Notes: generated from the letters alone by a model not told the origin. A stretch of 64,000 nt of DNA from Ypsolopha sequella (GCA_934047225.1 OW203992.1:17907501-17971500), one strand, 5' to 3'; shown: positions 23,601 to 33,086, numbered from the stretch's first letter. A program made the numbers and translations.

Positions 23601-26283
23601 ACTCAAGCCGCGGGCAAAAGCTACTTTAAAATAATAATCAAATTTCTTATACTTTAATATCGTTTACAGTTCGATCTCGTCTGTGACTACGACGTATATC
23701 CAACCCTCGGTCTGGTCGCGCTAAACGTCGGTGGACCAATAGGAGTATACGGATTTGGTTTCCTCAACGACGGCATTGGGCGCAAGAAGTCCTTCTTCGC
23801 GTGTCTCACGACGCTGCTGGTCGGTAGCTTCATGACTGCGTACGCTCACCAGTACTGGGTCTGGGTGCTGGCGAGGACTATCGTGGGCTTGACTATACCT
23901 GCTGTCTATCAAATACCATTCATTATTTGTACGTTCTCTATCAATTTATAATACCAATGTCAAGGAATAATCCACATGTTCTGACTTTGTTTATTATATG
24001 GTTTCAGCATTAGAATTAGCAGGACCAAACTACAGATCATTTGTCACAGTGATGACGTGTATATTTTACACATTGGGACTGATATTACTGTCTGGAGTGA
24101 CCTATTTACTGAGAGACTGGCGAGCTCTAGCGTTGGCGACGTCGGCGCCGTTTTTAACATATTATCTGTATTGGTTTGTGTTACCAGAATCTCCGAGATG
24201 GCTCCTGATGAAGGAGAGGTTGGAAGAGGCTAATAAAATTTTGAAAGACATAGCTAGAATAAACGGCAAAGAACTACCAGAAGAGTTTACTGCCAAGTTG
24301 CAAAAAAGTATTCTCGAACAGAAAGAGAGAGGGTATAAAACTGAGAAATCTGTCAGTGTATTCGCACTCTTCCGGACCCCTAATATGAGGCTCAAAACTT
24401 TACTTATAACTCTAAATTGGTGCGCATCAGAGATGGTCTACGTAGGACTGAGTTATTACGGACCAGCTATCGGAAGTAACCAGTACATGAGTTTCTTTCT
24501 CTCTTCTGCTGTAGAGATACCTAGCTACATTGTTTGTTGGATACTGATGGACCGCGTTGGTCGAAGATGGCCCCTTTGCTTGTCTATGGTGGTCAGTGGG
24601 ATCTTCTGCATAGCCACAGTATTACTACCGGAGAGTAAGGGTTAATTTTTAAATATTGTTTTCTTTTCTGAATAGGTACTTTTTTCTCTCTCATTTCCAT
24701 AATGTTTCAGATGCTGAAACGGAAACTCTGATACTCTATTTAATTTCGAAGTGCTTCATATCAGCTTCCTTTCTCATAATATACCCTTATGCTGGAGAGT
24801 TGTACCCGACTGAGCTAAGGGGTGTCGGGATTGGCACATCAGCCTACATCGGTGGCTTGGGTTTGATGATTATCCCTTTTGTAAATTATTTGGTAAGCCA
24901 AAACATTTTTATCAAACTTTGCGATTACCACTGCATGATTTTATTATGTTAAATTTTATCATTCATCATTTTAACTTGTCTGCACGGGAATGAGTTCGTG
25001 CAACATAACAATAATATGATTTATATAAAAACGGCTCACGTGTTATGTTATGATCGGGAAAGCCAACCAGTTTCAGCAGATTTAGACTGCCTTCATCTGG
25101 GCGAGTAAAGACGTTTACGCGACGACGTTACGCCTCACACTGACGTCGTCGTCGCGTAAACGGCGAAATTGACACGATTGTATTGTCCTCGCAAGTTTCA
25201 TGGAGCGTGTACCTTATAGCAAAATGAAACAGCGCGACATTTGGCCACGCCCACAATTGAGTTGGTCGCGTCATGATATCTGTTCTTAAAGCCTTTTTCT
25301 TTGTAGAGTGGCATAATATCACTAGTCTGCCATTGCTATTAATTATCTGCTTCGGCAAAATAACAATGTGGTTTCCTCAGGGCTCCAGTAACCTGGTATT
25401 GCCGCTAGTAGTGATGGGTGCGGTGTCAGTGCTCGGAGGGCTGACGGCACTCCGGTTACCGGAGACTCTGCACTGTCGGCTCCCACAAACTGCTGAAGAA
25501 GGCGAGCAGTTCGGGAAAGATTGGACCTACAAAGACTGCTGCGTGTGTGGTGGTCAGAGGTGAGTAAAGTCGTTCTTCAAAATGGATTTTATTTGATAAA
25601 TATTTACACAACCTTGCAGCTTTGTCTGAAAATGTACTGAAAAACCGCGAATATTTTAACATTATGACCGTTACTTATTTTAAAAAATCGTGCTTATTGA
25701 TATATTTTGAGTCCATACCTACTCTCAGTTGTGTTGAGAGGTTAAATAACTGGTCTACAAAGTAATGTTTAATATTTTATGTGTAAATAGACAGTATCTT
25801 TACACGTTACCATATAATCTCATACTTAGATCATACTGAATAACTTTCTAAAAGAAATATACTTGCAGAAATTAAAAAAATATTTCATGTTTGTTTAGGA
25901 AAGTTGTTCAGTGGATTAAGTGGTTTCATTTGAAGACACCTGTCGATTTACACCCGGTTTAGATGGAGCCCTCTGGAAAGGCCAGCTTGCCCTCCCTCGT
26001 TCCCTTTAGCTACGCCAGTACTGCTACAGCAACTATTATTCTCTAATCAAAATCTTGTCATTAAAATACTCTTACACAAGGTTTAATGAACAGGCATGTG
26101 GCAGACGCGGACTCGTACGAAAATCTGGACCAGTTGGAGCTGACACAGGCGCCAATAGAAGATGACGTTTCCGAGATCCCTCACCTTAGACGCAGCTCCA
26201 TGAAGAAGCTGGTGCGTCAGACGAGCGTCGTCGAGACGCAGCGGGACATCGATGGCAACATGGTCATGACTTATTGGTTCTGA
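11651..26283 (+). CDS. SLC22-like organic cation transporter (MFS)
   Basis: Predicted exons: 11651-11680, 12974-13222, 22624-22788, 23670-23928, 24008-24634, 24711-24892, 25381-25559 and 26094-26283. All borders are GT-AG and all phases agree, giving about 626 residues. Family marks: a first membrane segment (LLLWLVCLPACLPCGF), a large Cys-containing extracellular loop (SFERCLRYSVNWT, CLDGWVYNKTDVPSSIVID), NDGIGRKKSFF after TM2, PESPRWLLMKERLEEA before the central loop, MDRVGRRWPL, and AGELYPTELRGVGIG. The protein is a plasma-membrane carrier for organic ions; the substrate cannot be told. The 10-codon first exon (MQRDEGELKL) is the least certain part, chosen because ATG, phase and donor all fit. 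Intron 2 is over 9 kb and holds an LTR element and a tandem array. The C-terminal tail (after 25560) is hydrophilic. Confidence 0.85.
12051..12237. mobile_element. Small inverted-repeat element, ACTGATCATACTGAACAA ends
   Basis: Imperfect inverted repeats of about 40 bp carry ACTGATCATACTGAACAA near both ends, in intron 1 of the transporter. Related sequence occurs near 25822-25950 (same gene, intron 7) and 46470-46500. No clear target duplication was seen. Confidence 0.45.
13223..14331. other. Start of transporter intron 2, no gene seen
   Basis: AT-rich sequence with homopolymer runs and no supportable coding frame or repeat structure. Confidence 0.6.
14332..14426. mobile_element. 95-bp palindromic element
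   Basis: Arms of about 40 bp (TGTGCAACTGTAACATAATT then ACATTGGGACAC) are repeated inverted, with a perfect 12-bp inner stem at 14361-14372 and 14388-14399. It lies 60 bp from the BEL/Pao insertion. Confidence 0.55.
14485..14949 (-). repeat. BEL/Pao 3' LTR (element orientation)
   Basis: 465 bp, beginning TGAGCACGCG and ending GGCGCGAACA on the plus strand; matches the other LTR at all but one position. Since the element is on the minus strand, this is its 3' LTR. The short tract at 14950-14963 (GCCGGGGGCAAA read on the minus strand) is in the polypurine-tract position. Confidence 0.95.
15050..20392 (-). CDS. BEL/Pao gag-pol polyprotein
   Basis: One frame of 1,780 codons. In order: a gag-like DUF1759 region (about 135-290, PKLELVGFSGE...WPTFYETF); two zinc knuckles near 395-430 (CTNCLSITHNNSAC, CRHCNCKHHSMLC); a DUF1758 aspartic protease (about 490-650); reverse transcriptase with YMDD near residue 930; an RNase H-like domain beginning SIISFADASERGYG near 1105; an integrase H-H-C-C zinc finger (HYHRKNCHTG...CNYC); a DDE integrase core (VDYCG, SDNATNF, HFGGHYE); and a C-terminal DUF5641-like domain. 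The length fits a full BEL/Pao polyprotein. The protease motif reads CDPASQSS where relatives usually have D-S/Q-G-S, so protease activity is uncertain. Expression would be from the LTR at 20855-21319, antisense to the host gene. Confidence 0.95.
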   Translation of the reverse strand: MPNFVLYNMPNSAEAAKLKMSYSLKKLKNKRQELFNRLQRVYDFSKTALEDVSSAELFMANVETLDTVRSEIHVIIDEINDTEVLINPNFEPNYQSWSAFEDLYSHCKYINRKLSHSSKSADSKVKAPRDMECPKKPTIKLPKLELVGFSGEATMWPTFYETFKTTIHDNPDLTDNERVQYLMGKLSGRALSICSGITPNATNYDIIWKTLVSTFQDSRSLATTYLDQMFEFRPLTTASSKNLDLFLDKFCSAVSCLKSLNIKDLSDFILMYLAIKKLDVETARSFEMFKRGSDLPHYDELISFLREQTKILNRTAPAITAPAPNRSVNNNNNKTGYSTKSTHAFVSASTNNNCCPLCKQLKHYNLYKCPEFVKLDIEKRFQFIKSNNGCTNCLSITHNNSACKSSYNCRHCNCKHHSMLCRKQNVMNTHTALGQNITVSPRTHTQSSRLVDPAVSATNTEHMTNDSQSVPTASNNISLCNLQPNSQRNETCLLGTIQVIVKDSNGMSVRLRALCDPASQSSFSTVSCCEKLNLKYEKIPRAFVKGIGSSSNPIKGATNLKLFSRFDDSVSISLDTYVIDRITDNLPSVQVDLSTLSYLKDITLADETFYLPGEIDILIGASLFADILLSGRVSGPPGTPTGFQTIFGFTLIGNTPVYQNTACSISLCSYMEIEPPIDFILQKFWQLEEVHCEPASSPANDECEKLFINNVSRDPAGRYSVSLPFARNPNILGNSYHHAKKCFMSLERRFVSNADLRSEYNNIINEYLTKGYISPLHNDDQLSLGYYIPHHPVVRVDKSTTKVRICMNASTKTDSADGTRVSLNDTLHTGANLQNDLFLILLDFRLYEIAFTSDIKQMFLQVLVNADDRKFQKFLYRFDTCSPLIAYQFNRVCFGLRSSPFLAMRVVRKLCEDGSSAYPLAATVAARNCYMDDICYSTPTVQGSLQLRDELVGLLKAGGFELVKWSSNCQQLLDTLPDTHRLNSSKNFEEQTQTLKVLGLQWSPDSDEFSFTVSLDSRPCTKRNVLSVIARQYDVLGFTAPVILYAKLLLQKICILKLDWDETLPSDIAQIWQNYLKELPVLRDLRIKRHLDVFQNSKISIISFADASERGYGCVVYIRVQDDSDTCTSIRLVCAKSKVCPLKTVSVARLELCASLLMSKLTRRVVDAYKIRHNIERIYCFTDSMVTLHWIHSSPHRFKTFVATRITKIISAIPAECFYHTAGSQNPSDCLSRGLTPTQLMSHPLWFTGPAWLYLDAKEWPIKTIESASIEENLPESKTISLPAFSNEEPHPLLSLSERISSWLVLLHTIIYIYRFLRILPRSNIFTATDMDFAEVALIKALQAFYFLDEIKRLKSNKLCSPALNRLSPFLDKNGLLRVGGRLRNTDMTFDQQHPVLLPRKNHIVELIIIHYHRKNCHTGPVALMSIIRQKFWILSCRNIVRRVIHSCNYCFKAKPRQTFPFMADLPSCRVNEAKAFVHCAVDYCGPISITPYRKRGVRPVKCYLCIFVCLVTRAVHVELATDLSTNTFLSAFKRFLSRRGAVSFVYSDNATNFVGARNALSEIYNLTNSEEFKTSFANELADHRIQWKFNIPRSPHFGGHYEIYVKGFKTHLHRVVGTQLLTYEELLTVVTQIECVINSRPLTLLSEDPSELSALTPAHFLMSTPLKELPACKVADEPVNLLRRYALLDQMVESFARRWKNDYLHLLQSRGKWNTPSNPIKIGSVVVVVTDNTPPLQWPLGVIVAVYPGKDNVIRVASVKTTTGVYKRPVVRLCPLPSQ
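20831..20849 (-). other. Primer binding site of the BEL/Pao element
   Basis: A few T residues inside the 5' LTR, the minus strand reads TGGCCATTCGAGCCGGATC. Starting with TGG is typical of a tRNA 3' CCA complement. From memory it is close to the complement of an insect tRNA-Tyr 3' end, with a few mismatches; the tRNA identity is a guess. Confidence 0.55.
20855..21319 (-). repeat. BEL/Pao 5' LTR (element orientation)
   Basis: 465 bp, the promoter-bearing LTR for the minus-strand element, identical to the other copy except one base at 21232. Confidence 0.95.
21547..21659 (+). repeat. Dispersed AT-rich repeat, copy 1 (inverted partner at 27547-27648)
   Basis: AGGTAAGTTTTTCTTAATTT, then TAGTTAGGTATAATTTTATC and TAGGTAGTCTTAATGTTATT, ending in AAATAAATAAAT. 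The reverse complement of most of this segment occurs at 27547-27648. The run of AAATAAAT at one end suggests the tail of a retroposon. Confidence 0.6.
21844..22490. repeat. 61-bp tandem array with hairpin core and 122-bp higher-order unit
   Basis: About eleven units; TAGCATTGT starts recur at 21845, 21906, 21967, 22028, 22089, 22150, 22211, 22272 and 22333 at an exact 61-bp spacing, then degenerate. Each unit holds TGCTACGTCGTAGCA, a 7-bp hairpin stem round one base, next to CACATGTG. Units at 22089 and 22211 are identical, as are those at 22150 and 22272, so the 122-bp dimer was duplicated as a block. It lies in intron 2 of the transporter, 130 bp before exon 3. Confidence 0.95.
23145..23630. 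mobile_element. Dispersed lepidopteran-type repeat with nested inverted-repeat element
   Basis: The outer parts (CGTAACTAATAAACCGATTG ... TTTGCACACATGACG on the left, GGGCTACTTTTTATCCC ... CCGCGGGCAAAAGCTA on the right) look like a common dispersed repeat of moth genomes. Between them, 23213-23456 is bounded by inverted repeats of about 45 bp (CTTTAGTTGCCAACTGGACT and its complement), so a small element seems to have inserted into or arisen in the repeat. It lies in intron 3 of the transporter. Confidence 0.55.
25113..25161. repeat. Perfect 15-bp inverted repeat, CpG-rich
   Basis: GTTTACGCGACGACG at 25113-25127 is repeated inverted at 25147-25161, with a 19-bp loop. It lies in intron 6 of the transporter. 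No function is evident. Confidence 0.6.
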
Positions 26284-26396
26284 ACTTATCTGTCCAGTTC
26301 TTCATTCTGGGACCTTTAGTTTTAGTACTATACATCGTCACGACATGAATCTTTAAAGTGGTGCCAGAAGTGTTTCCAACTGAAATGCAAGTCACA

Positions 26397-26602
26397 GTTC
26401 AGAGTTGTACAACCATGTTTTACCGCTGATTAGTGCATGATGAATGGTGAGCTTTAGAGGCGTACTTATCGAGCTCAAACATGGCCCCACAGCTTCCGAA
26501 AGCACTCAAAATGAACACAAAATGTGTCCTTACGGGATTTGAGCCCATGACCTCTGGATTAGTGGTCGAGACATACGTACCTACCATTAGACCGCAGAGA
26601 CG
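26397..26602 (-). mobile_element. tRNA-derived SINE candidate
   Basis: On the minus strand the head has a box A-like TGCGGTCTAATGGTAG (26596-26581) and, about 40 bp later, a box B-like GGGCTCAAATCCC (26546-26534), the spacing of an RNA polymerase III promoter in a tRNA-related SINE. The body continues through TTTGAGCTCGATAAGTACGC. It lies just after the transporter stop codon, in the opposite orientation. Confidence 0.6.
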
Positions 26603-27546
26603 ATTTATATTATTGCATTTTTTGTACGGAAATCTATTTTGCAATGACGAAATTGAAGTTTTGTCAGTAAATCTAAAACTAAAGTTCAGAATCTGCTATA
26701 ATGTACAATACCAACTCGAAGAGCAGGTTCCATATCATGGAGATCAGTGGTTGGAACTCTATGTCTGGAACACGACCTATATTATTTTGAAGGCACGTTG
26801 TAAATATTTTTTTCTGAATGTCGACACAAAAATAAATAATTGAACTATTTACGAATGTTACGTTATTTATTCTCCTTCTTGCGTTTTGTCAGGGCGGTCA
26901 CTGCAAGCAACCCTATCTATCTCACAATATATTTGAACCAATCTACTTTGTAGGGACGGCAGACTTTTAGTAGCTTCAGAAACACCTGGGGCCTTATTCT
27001 CTAACTTCAACATCTATCGCTATCGCTTTCAACGGTACGCATGTTTGGCTAGATATGATGTCATGTGTTACCGTCTGCCCGGATTCGTCGGGATATATCC
27101 GGTCTTTTGGCCTGCCGTACGGACTTAAGTCTGACTTTTTAATTTGTCCGGATTTGCGACTTAGATGGAAAGAATGTTTAATTATCGCATTTAATTACAG
27201 AAAAGTAAAACATAATTATCAAATCAGTCAGATATAAATTATCTTGGCTGAAGTACATATCAATGATTTCGTTTTAATTATTTTAATTTAATCTTTTGAG
27301 TATTTTCTACTTAAAGACTAAGTATTTTTTATTTCATTGCTTAGACTTTAGCAGTTAAAAATTTTCCTAACCATCAAGTTTTAGGACATTTTGGAATGAC
27401 CCCTGTGACCCCCCCCCCCCCTTCGGACCGCCACTGGCTTTTAGGCTTGTGTGGTACAGTACTAAAGTATTATTTAGACATCATTCCTGTAAGTGAACGA
27501 GAATAGTATATATACTTTTTCTACTACCTGATTTAAATATGTATAT

Positions 27547-27648
27547 TATTTATTTAACAATATAAAACTTAAATAACATTAAGACTACCTATAAATTAAT
27601 AGAAATATAAAAGATAAAATTATACCTAACTAAAAAATAAAAAAAAAA
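27547..27648 (-). repeat. Dispersed AT-rich repeat, copy 2
   Basis: Inverted partner of 21547-21659, sharing ACATTAAGACTACCTATAAA and AGATAAAATTATACCTAACT. A run of C residues (27409-27421) lies just before it. Confidence 0.6.
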
Positions 27649-27730
27649 ACTGATTTATATATTTAAATATTTAATTTTTCCTTTCAAATTTAATGTGATT
27701 TATGACTGCAAAGCGCGGCGCAGTTTTCAT

Positions 27731-27815
27731 GTACAATACCAACTCGAAGAGCAGGTCAAAGAGTATAGTATGTAAGTGTCCTATAGAGCAGGTTCCATAT
27801 CATGGAGATCAGTGA
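27731..27815 (+). repeat. Second copy of the 26703-26745 sequence, with a 29-bp insert
   Basis: Matches 26703-26745 except for a 29-bp insert (27757-27785) flanked by an 8-bp direct duplication GAGCAGGT (27749-27756, 27786-27793). The undisturbed site is at 26721-26728. Confidence 0.7.
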
Positions 27816-27843
27816 TCATTTCACCTTTTTTTTTCAGTTTTCA

Positions 27844-28066
27844 GCCGGCGGCTTGTATTTGTGGCCAGTATCATTTTGCGACAAAAGAGTGTCAGACGCG
27901 ATATAATCGATTATGTCGTGAATCGGAACGCAGGGAATTTCGATTGTAAAGACAGGCCGGCGGCTTTTATTTGTGGCCAGTATCATTTTGTGAAAAAAAG
28001 AGTGTCAGACGCGACATAATCGATTACGTCGTGAATCGGAACGCAGGGAATTTCGATTGTAAAGAC
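27844..28066 (+). repeat. 112-bp tandem duplication
   Basis: Two adjacent copies begin at 27844 and 27956 with GCCGGCGGCTT and contain TTGTGGCCAGTATCATTTTG and GAATCGGAACGCAGGGAATT. They differ at a few positions only. Confidence 0.85.
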
Positions 28067-28069
28067 AAA

Positions 28070-29049
28070 TTAAGGACGTCAAAAAGAACCTAATTTAGCA
28101 TGAAATGAAGACAAACGTCAAAAAGAACCTATGTAATTTTGCAATAAATGAAATTTCAATATAATATTTTAAACTGACGTGATAGTCATTCCGCAACGGG
28201 GCCCGGAAAGTTCGATTTTCAAAACTAATTTCGAGTATTAAATGGAACTTTTTCATAAAGGTAGTAGAAAAAGAACCATTCTGTACGGAACATTCTAATC
28301 GGTCTTCTACTACACTACTTCTAGTACACGCCTACGGCGACCAGCCTCAGCCGCTACGGCTCGCACGGTTGCCTGCACTTCATTACCGCGGGCGGGGACT
28401 GCCCTCCATCCGCGCTTCCGGCTTGTTATATACACTCTAGGGGTATTAACCACAAGACTGTATAGAGTCAGGGTGCGCTGAGTTGGATTTTGAATATTAT
28501 TTATCTACCAGCACAGAAGTCGACTTTTAGACCGTTTGAACCTACCAGTACAGAAGTCGATTTACGATCCACAAAATACGATTTTCAGTGCGTGTTCGAA
28601 AATTTACAAAAGCGTGTCCGGCAATAAAAAAATGTTACTGTGAATCACAGTTTGGGCCCCTAGACCCAAATACATTGTTATATACTCCAAGTTACGGTAG
28701 ATGATATTAAAAGCCAACCCGTTATTGTTCCATAGATATCATATTATTCTAGTAAATATCAGTCAATGCCGTATGCGTGGCCGTATGTCGGTAGCAGCAA
28801 TATCGTCAACTCTATAAACATCACAAACAATTGAATGTCTATGATAAACATCATGGTTATATCCTGTTACGTTTTTAGGTAACATAAAAGGTCGTCTAGA
28901 AGAGGCCTAAGAAGTTAAGTTAATTTAGAATAAATAAAACAATAAGAAAGTTTATACTTACATATATTTTAGAAAAAAAGAGTTAAATAGGGTCGCAGTA
29001 GGTTGAATTCTCTACACACTGATCAGCTCTTTATTGTAGCTCGTTACAG
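28070..29049. other. Intergenic stretch, no gene seen
   Basis: AT-rich sequence with a more GC-rich patch at 28320-28430 and scattered short repeats. No coding frame is supportable. Confidence 0.5.
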
Positions 29050-29470
29050 TTAAGGTGATATATCGTTCACGCAAAGGTCTCCGTTACTCCAGGCGGAGAG
29101 ACCCGTAGTGCGAGAGGGACGGAATCGGGGAAAATTGACAAAAAGTCGATTTTAAATTGTTACAAAATTAACTAAAATAGCTATGAAAATTTTCATAACC
29201 AGTAATTTAGGCATTATTAAAACCCATCTAAATAAATATTTTTGAAGTCTGTATGCTATCCCAATTTGTCAATGTATCAAAAAAAGTGTAAATTTAGATA
29301 TCATTTCAATTATTTCTATCGAGTGAAATTTCTCCAATCGCGTTTCTAATAGTCCAAAATCTAGAAAAAGGTTCCAAAATTGTTATACTAATTTATTTAA
29401 CTTAGGACTTCTTTTGAAAAGCAGATAAATAACTTCAAAATGTGTCGATTTTGACGGTATACCCCCTTAA
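29050..29470. mobile_element. piggyBac-like MITE (TTAA flanks), copy 1
   Basis: Bounded by TTAA at 29050-29053 and 29467-29470, with weakly matching ends (GGTGATATA against GGGGGTATA read inwards). The segment GTGCGAGAGGGACGGAATCG is shared with the element at 47449-47880 in the opposite orientation. TTAA is the piggyBac target. No transposase is present. Confidence 0.6.
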
Positions 29471-30249
29471 GTACTCCCTAGTCGAGTGTAAGTACTTGGA
29501 TGTCCCGACAGTGAGACCGCAGCCGCCGAAGGTTAAGGGCCCAAGGCTTAGGAGTTGAGGACGGTCAGCCGAGTGAGGGTGTCAACTCAATCAAGGGAAG
29601 AGCTGACGCTGAGAAGTCGTTCCGTTGTGTAGCCCCAGACTTGCTTCCGGAAACGGGTCGAAAATATACTCATACGCAGTTATCGAAAAGCTTCCGTGTA
29701 CGCCACCGATTTTAGAAAATGCTCAACAAAGGCTTGAGGTAGTGGTACACTTAAGTTTAGCAGAACGAAAGCGGAAAAGACGAAAAGACTACAGATAATT
29801 TAGAGGTTAAATAAATTCAAAGTCAAAATAAGCTAAATGATTTACACAAGTGAGTCCTAGGCATGATAAATTAGATATTGGCAAAAAGCACGAAAGAAAT
29901 ACAAGAACAAAGGAAGTCAAACCGTTAGACGCCGATGACATAACCAGCATCATCAGGTCATCGAACCGTTATAAAAATTCTAAGCAAGTTTGTGCTATGC
30001 GCGCAGCAGCAATGAGGGAATGATTTAAAATTAAAGTATAGTTACGTAGTACTATTTCTTCTTCTGTGGTATAATGAACATCATCATTATTGCAAAATTA
30101 TGAATTACCTAGTACCATAGACTAAGTATTACTACGTACCTATGTACTTAGTCTATGCTAGTACACATAATGTCAATAGGTTACAGCACAGTTATTTCAT
30201 AAAATATTGTTCACACGTACCAAAAGTATGGGGACACAATTAACAATAA
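29471..30249. other. Intergenic stretch, nothing recognised
   Basis: Between two MITEs; no coding frame and no clear repeat, apart from a small inverted repeat round 30110-30160 (ACTAAGTA and TACTTAGT motifs). Confidence 0.5.
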
Positions 30250-30410
30250 AGCCGATTCTGAAGGCTTTAACTTTAGTTTTAGTGCTGTCAATACTTAAAT
30301 TTTTCCAAAGTAATTTAGCTTCTGTTCTTCACACTTATGAACTATTTTGCAACGATGAAAATTTAGTTTTGACAGTACTAAAACTAAAGTTAAAGCCTTC
30401 AGAATCGGCT
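30250..30410. mobile_element. 161-bp MITE with perfect ends, copy 1
   Basis: The ends AGCCGATTCTGAAGGC and its exact complement are part of inverted repeats of about 40 bp. A 7-bp direct repeat ACAATAA flanks it (30243-30249 and 30411-30417). A relative at 33558-33808 is longer. Confidence 0.8.
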
Positions 30411-30457
30411 ACAATAACAAAGATTTTAGGGCGTTATTTATCGCCACAGCGCTCCTG

Positions 30458-30630
30458 TAGCCTAAGCATGAAAACATCTCCGTATAGTTGCGTTTGAAAC
30501 TAAACTTAGGTTGCCATATACATAGCTGTTAGTTCCGCTACTATCCGCTTGGGGCGGTTTCCCAGATTCCATACGATTTTTATGTAGTATGAAACGCAAC
30601 TATACGAAGATGTTTTCATGCTTAGGCTAC
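30458..30630. mobile_element. 173-bp MITE
   Basis: Inverted repeats of about 39 bp, GTAGCCTAAGCATGAAAACA at the left and its complement at the right. It lies 47 bp from the previous MITE. Confidence 0.7.
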
Positions 30631-31042
30631 TGGTCTATTAAGTATATATAGGTACTTACGCAAAAATCTTGTACCTACTTGTTACATTACGTACTTACAA
30701 TTCACTGTTTGTAGTGCCGGCACATGGTTTTGGTACCGGAGCCGGCACCCAATTTTGGTTTAAGGCACGCACGCACGGCCTAACATTTTTAATCAGCTCC
30801 TTTTGCAATATTACGTTCATGTTGCAAAAATCACTCTGTGAACAAACCAAACGACCCAAACGTTATACTCTATGGTCATCAATATAAAATGTCAAAAAAA
30901 AAAGTTAGTCTGCTGTGATGACGTAGACTGCGTGCCGGTTCTTGCTTTTGCTTATCAAATAGCTTTGTCGGAAATATTCTTCTTGTTTTGTATCGTTACA
31001 AAGAAATTAGTCACTACACAAACAGCAGCTAACAAATTAACA

Positions 31043-32077
31043 ATGGCTACTTCAACTAGACAAATAACATCATGGATAGTGCTACTTTGCGTGCTAGTGA
31101 TAACTGTGATGGGACATACACATTCTCATGGAAGTGATGAAAACCCTGCATTTAAATATTCCAAACAGGCAAACGAGAAGACCAAACAACAGGAACCGAA
31201 AGTTGAAATCGACCAATTTGACTTATACGTGAAAGCTCTTAGCTCAACATTCTTTATAAGCATACTACCATTCTTCATATTATTTTTTATTCCTATTGAT
31301 GGCACTGTTGAAAAGCAGCCACTCCTCAAGATTCTTTTGTCTTTTGCGTCAGGCGGCCTACTCGGAGATGCATTCCTACATTTGATTCCCCATGCACTGA
31401 TGTCAGGAGAAGGTGGTGGGGGACACGGTCACTCACACGGTGGAGATCACCATGAACCACATGACTCCACTGTTGGACTGGGAGTCCTTGGAGGTATCAT
31501 CACATTCTTGGTGGTTGAAAAATCTGTCCGTCTCTTTAGTGGTGAACATGGACACTCTCATGGCGCTGAGAAAAAGAAGTCTGATGATAAATTAAAGAAG
31601 AAAGGAAAAGATAAGAAAGAAGAAATTAAAATTGCTGGGTATCTGAACCTTGCCGCTGACTTTACGCACAATTTCACTGATGGATTAGCTATTGGAGCTT
31701 CATTTATTGCTGGCCAGAATATTGGATACATCACCACTGTGACTATTCTTTTACATGAAATACCTCATGAGATTGGTGACTTTGCTATCCTTGTGCAATC
31801 GGGATGTTCCCGCAAGAAGGCCATGTTGCTGCAACTGCTCACAGCTTTTGGAGCTTTCTCTGGAACCTTTATTTCCATCTATCTTCAAGGTTCAGGGGAT
31901 GGGCTAGTTTCTTCACTCATTCTACCTTTCACTGCTGGAGGTTTCATCTATATAGCAACAGTTTCTGTTATTCCTGAATTGTTAGAAGGTTCTAATAAAC
32001 TATCACAGTCTATTAAAGAAATATTAGCACTTCTTGCTGGAGTGTATATGATGGTTCTTATTGCACAATATGAATAA
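31043..32077 (+). CDS. Catsup: Zinc transporter ZIP7 (SLC39A7; Catsup in flies)
   Basis: A single-exon frame of 344 residues from ATG 31043. This ATG is chosen for its AACAATGG context and because an ER signal sequence ([13 protein letters not shown]) follows directly; the frame is open further upstream but without family similarity. ZIP7 proteins release zinc from the ER/Golgi lumen to the cytosol. Marks: lumenal His-rich start (HTHSHG); [22 protein letters not shown]; His-rich loop ([19 protein letters not shown]); Lys-rich cytosolic stretch; then the zinc-site helices [13 protein letters not shown] and [17 protein letters not shown], diagnostic for the LIV-1 subfamily; and a C-terminal [21 protein letters not shown] segment. 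It is shorter than fly or human ZIP7 because its His-rich loops are short. The absence of introns could mean an old retrocopy or intron loss. It is convergent with RpS18. Confidence 0.93.
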   Translation: MATSTRQITSWIVLLCVLVITVMGHTHSHGSDENPAFKYSKQANEKTKQQEPKVEIDQFDLYVKALSSTFFISILPFFILFFIPIDGTVEKQPLLKILLSFASGGLLGDAFLHLIPHALMSGEGGGGHGHSHGGDHHEPHDSTVGLGVLGGIITFLVVEKSVRLFSGEHGHSHGAEKKKSDDKLKKKGKDKKEEIKIAGYLNLAADFTHNFTDGLAIGASFIAGQNIGYITTVTILLHEIPHEIGDFAILVQSGCSRKKAMLLQLLTAFGAFSGTFISIYLQGSGDGLVSSLILPFTAGGFIYIATVSVIPELLEGSNKLSQSIKEILALLAGVYMMVLIAQYE

Positions 32078-32148
32078 GCTGATTTACTGTAATTAATATA
32101 ATTATGTAAATAGTTTTTAGATTCTATTTTTCATGATGTATTTCATAA

Positions 32149-32154
32149 AATAAA
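32149..32154 (+). terminator. Catsup polyadenylation signal
   Basis: AATAAA 72 nt after the stop codon. Confidence 0.6.
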
Positions 32155-33076
32155 CATCACAAATCTGTAAAAACTAAATAGTAGCATTCTTATTTACTTG
32201 GTTAATGAACAAAAAATACAAATATGATCATGTTTCCTAACCTAACAAAAAAGAAAAGTTACAAAATGCCTCGCTGTATTGGCAGAACACTAACTGGTTA
32301 GTCACAGTTCTTTATGTACTTAATTTTACTGTAGCTAAATCTGTTTAGTCATGGATTCTTTTAAAATACCAATAATATTATTGTAATATAGTTTAGCAGT
32401 TAAGTGAATAAGTACCTTTAATTTTCTGCTAGGTAAGTAATTGATTTTATTAACTGAACAAACACTTCCCCAGTCAAGTCTACCTACTACGAGTATTTAA
32501 CTATACACAATAGTGACTGCCTGAAATATTCTGCATTAGAAATTGTGGTTCCTCTTAAACCGCTTTACAGTTTCTCATATAAATAATTTACACAAACATT
32601 GACATGTGTATAGAATCCTAAACTTATGGTAAGATTTTTAAGTTATATAGAATTGTCCTTATTAGTAAGTCCATGATAAAAGTAGGCCGCAATAATGTTT
32701 CTATTTTGTGGTTAGGTATAGCCAGAGGTTTTTCCTTCCAAAAATATACAGATTTCAGTAAAACAATAGTGAATCACTTAACACAAAGTTATATTTGCTG
32801 CAGAAAACCAATAAATGGCATTTTTTGGTTCACTGCCTGCTCCTGAATTCCTAACCACCACCATATATATGGATAAATCCAGGATTTTTACCTTGTTGAA
32901 CTTCAATAGAGACTTCAGTCAATGTCTGTGCTTCAAACGCTATCTATATGTATATTATATTATATTCTATCAAGACTTTTCCTTGGCCGCATTATTTGTA
33001 GATAATAATGAATAAATAAAAACAAAATTGTAATAAAAACCATAATAAAACAAATAAGGGAGTTTCAAATGGTCAT
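32155..33076. other. Intergenic stretch between convergent genes
   Basis: AT-rich DNA between Catsup and RpS18 with no supportable gene or repeat. Confidence 0.6.
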
Positions 33077-33082
33077 TTTATT
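33077..33082 (-). terminator. RpS18 polyadenylation signal
   Basis: On the minus strand AATAAA starts 4 nt after the RpS18 stop codon, implying a very short 3' UTR, as in many ribosomal protein genes. Confidence 0.6.
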
Positions 33083-33086
33083 TAAT

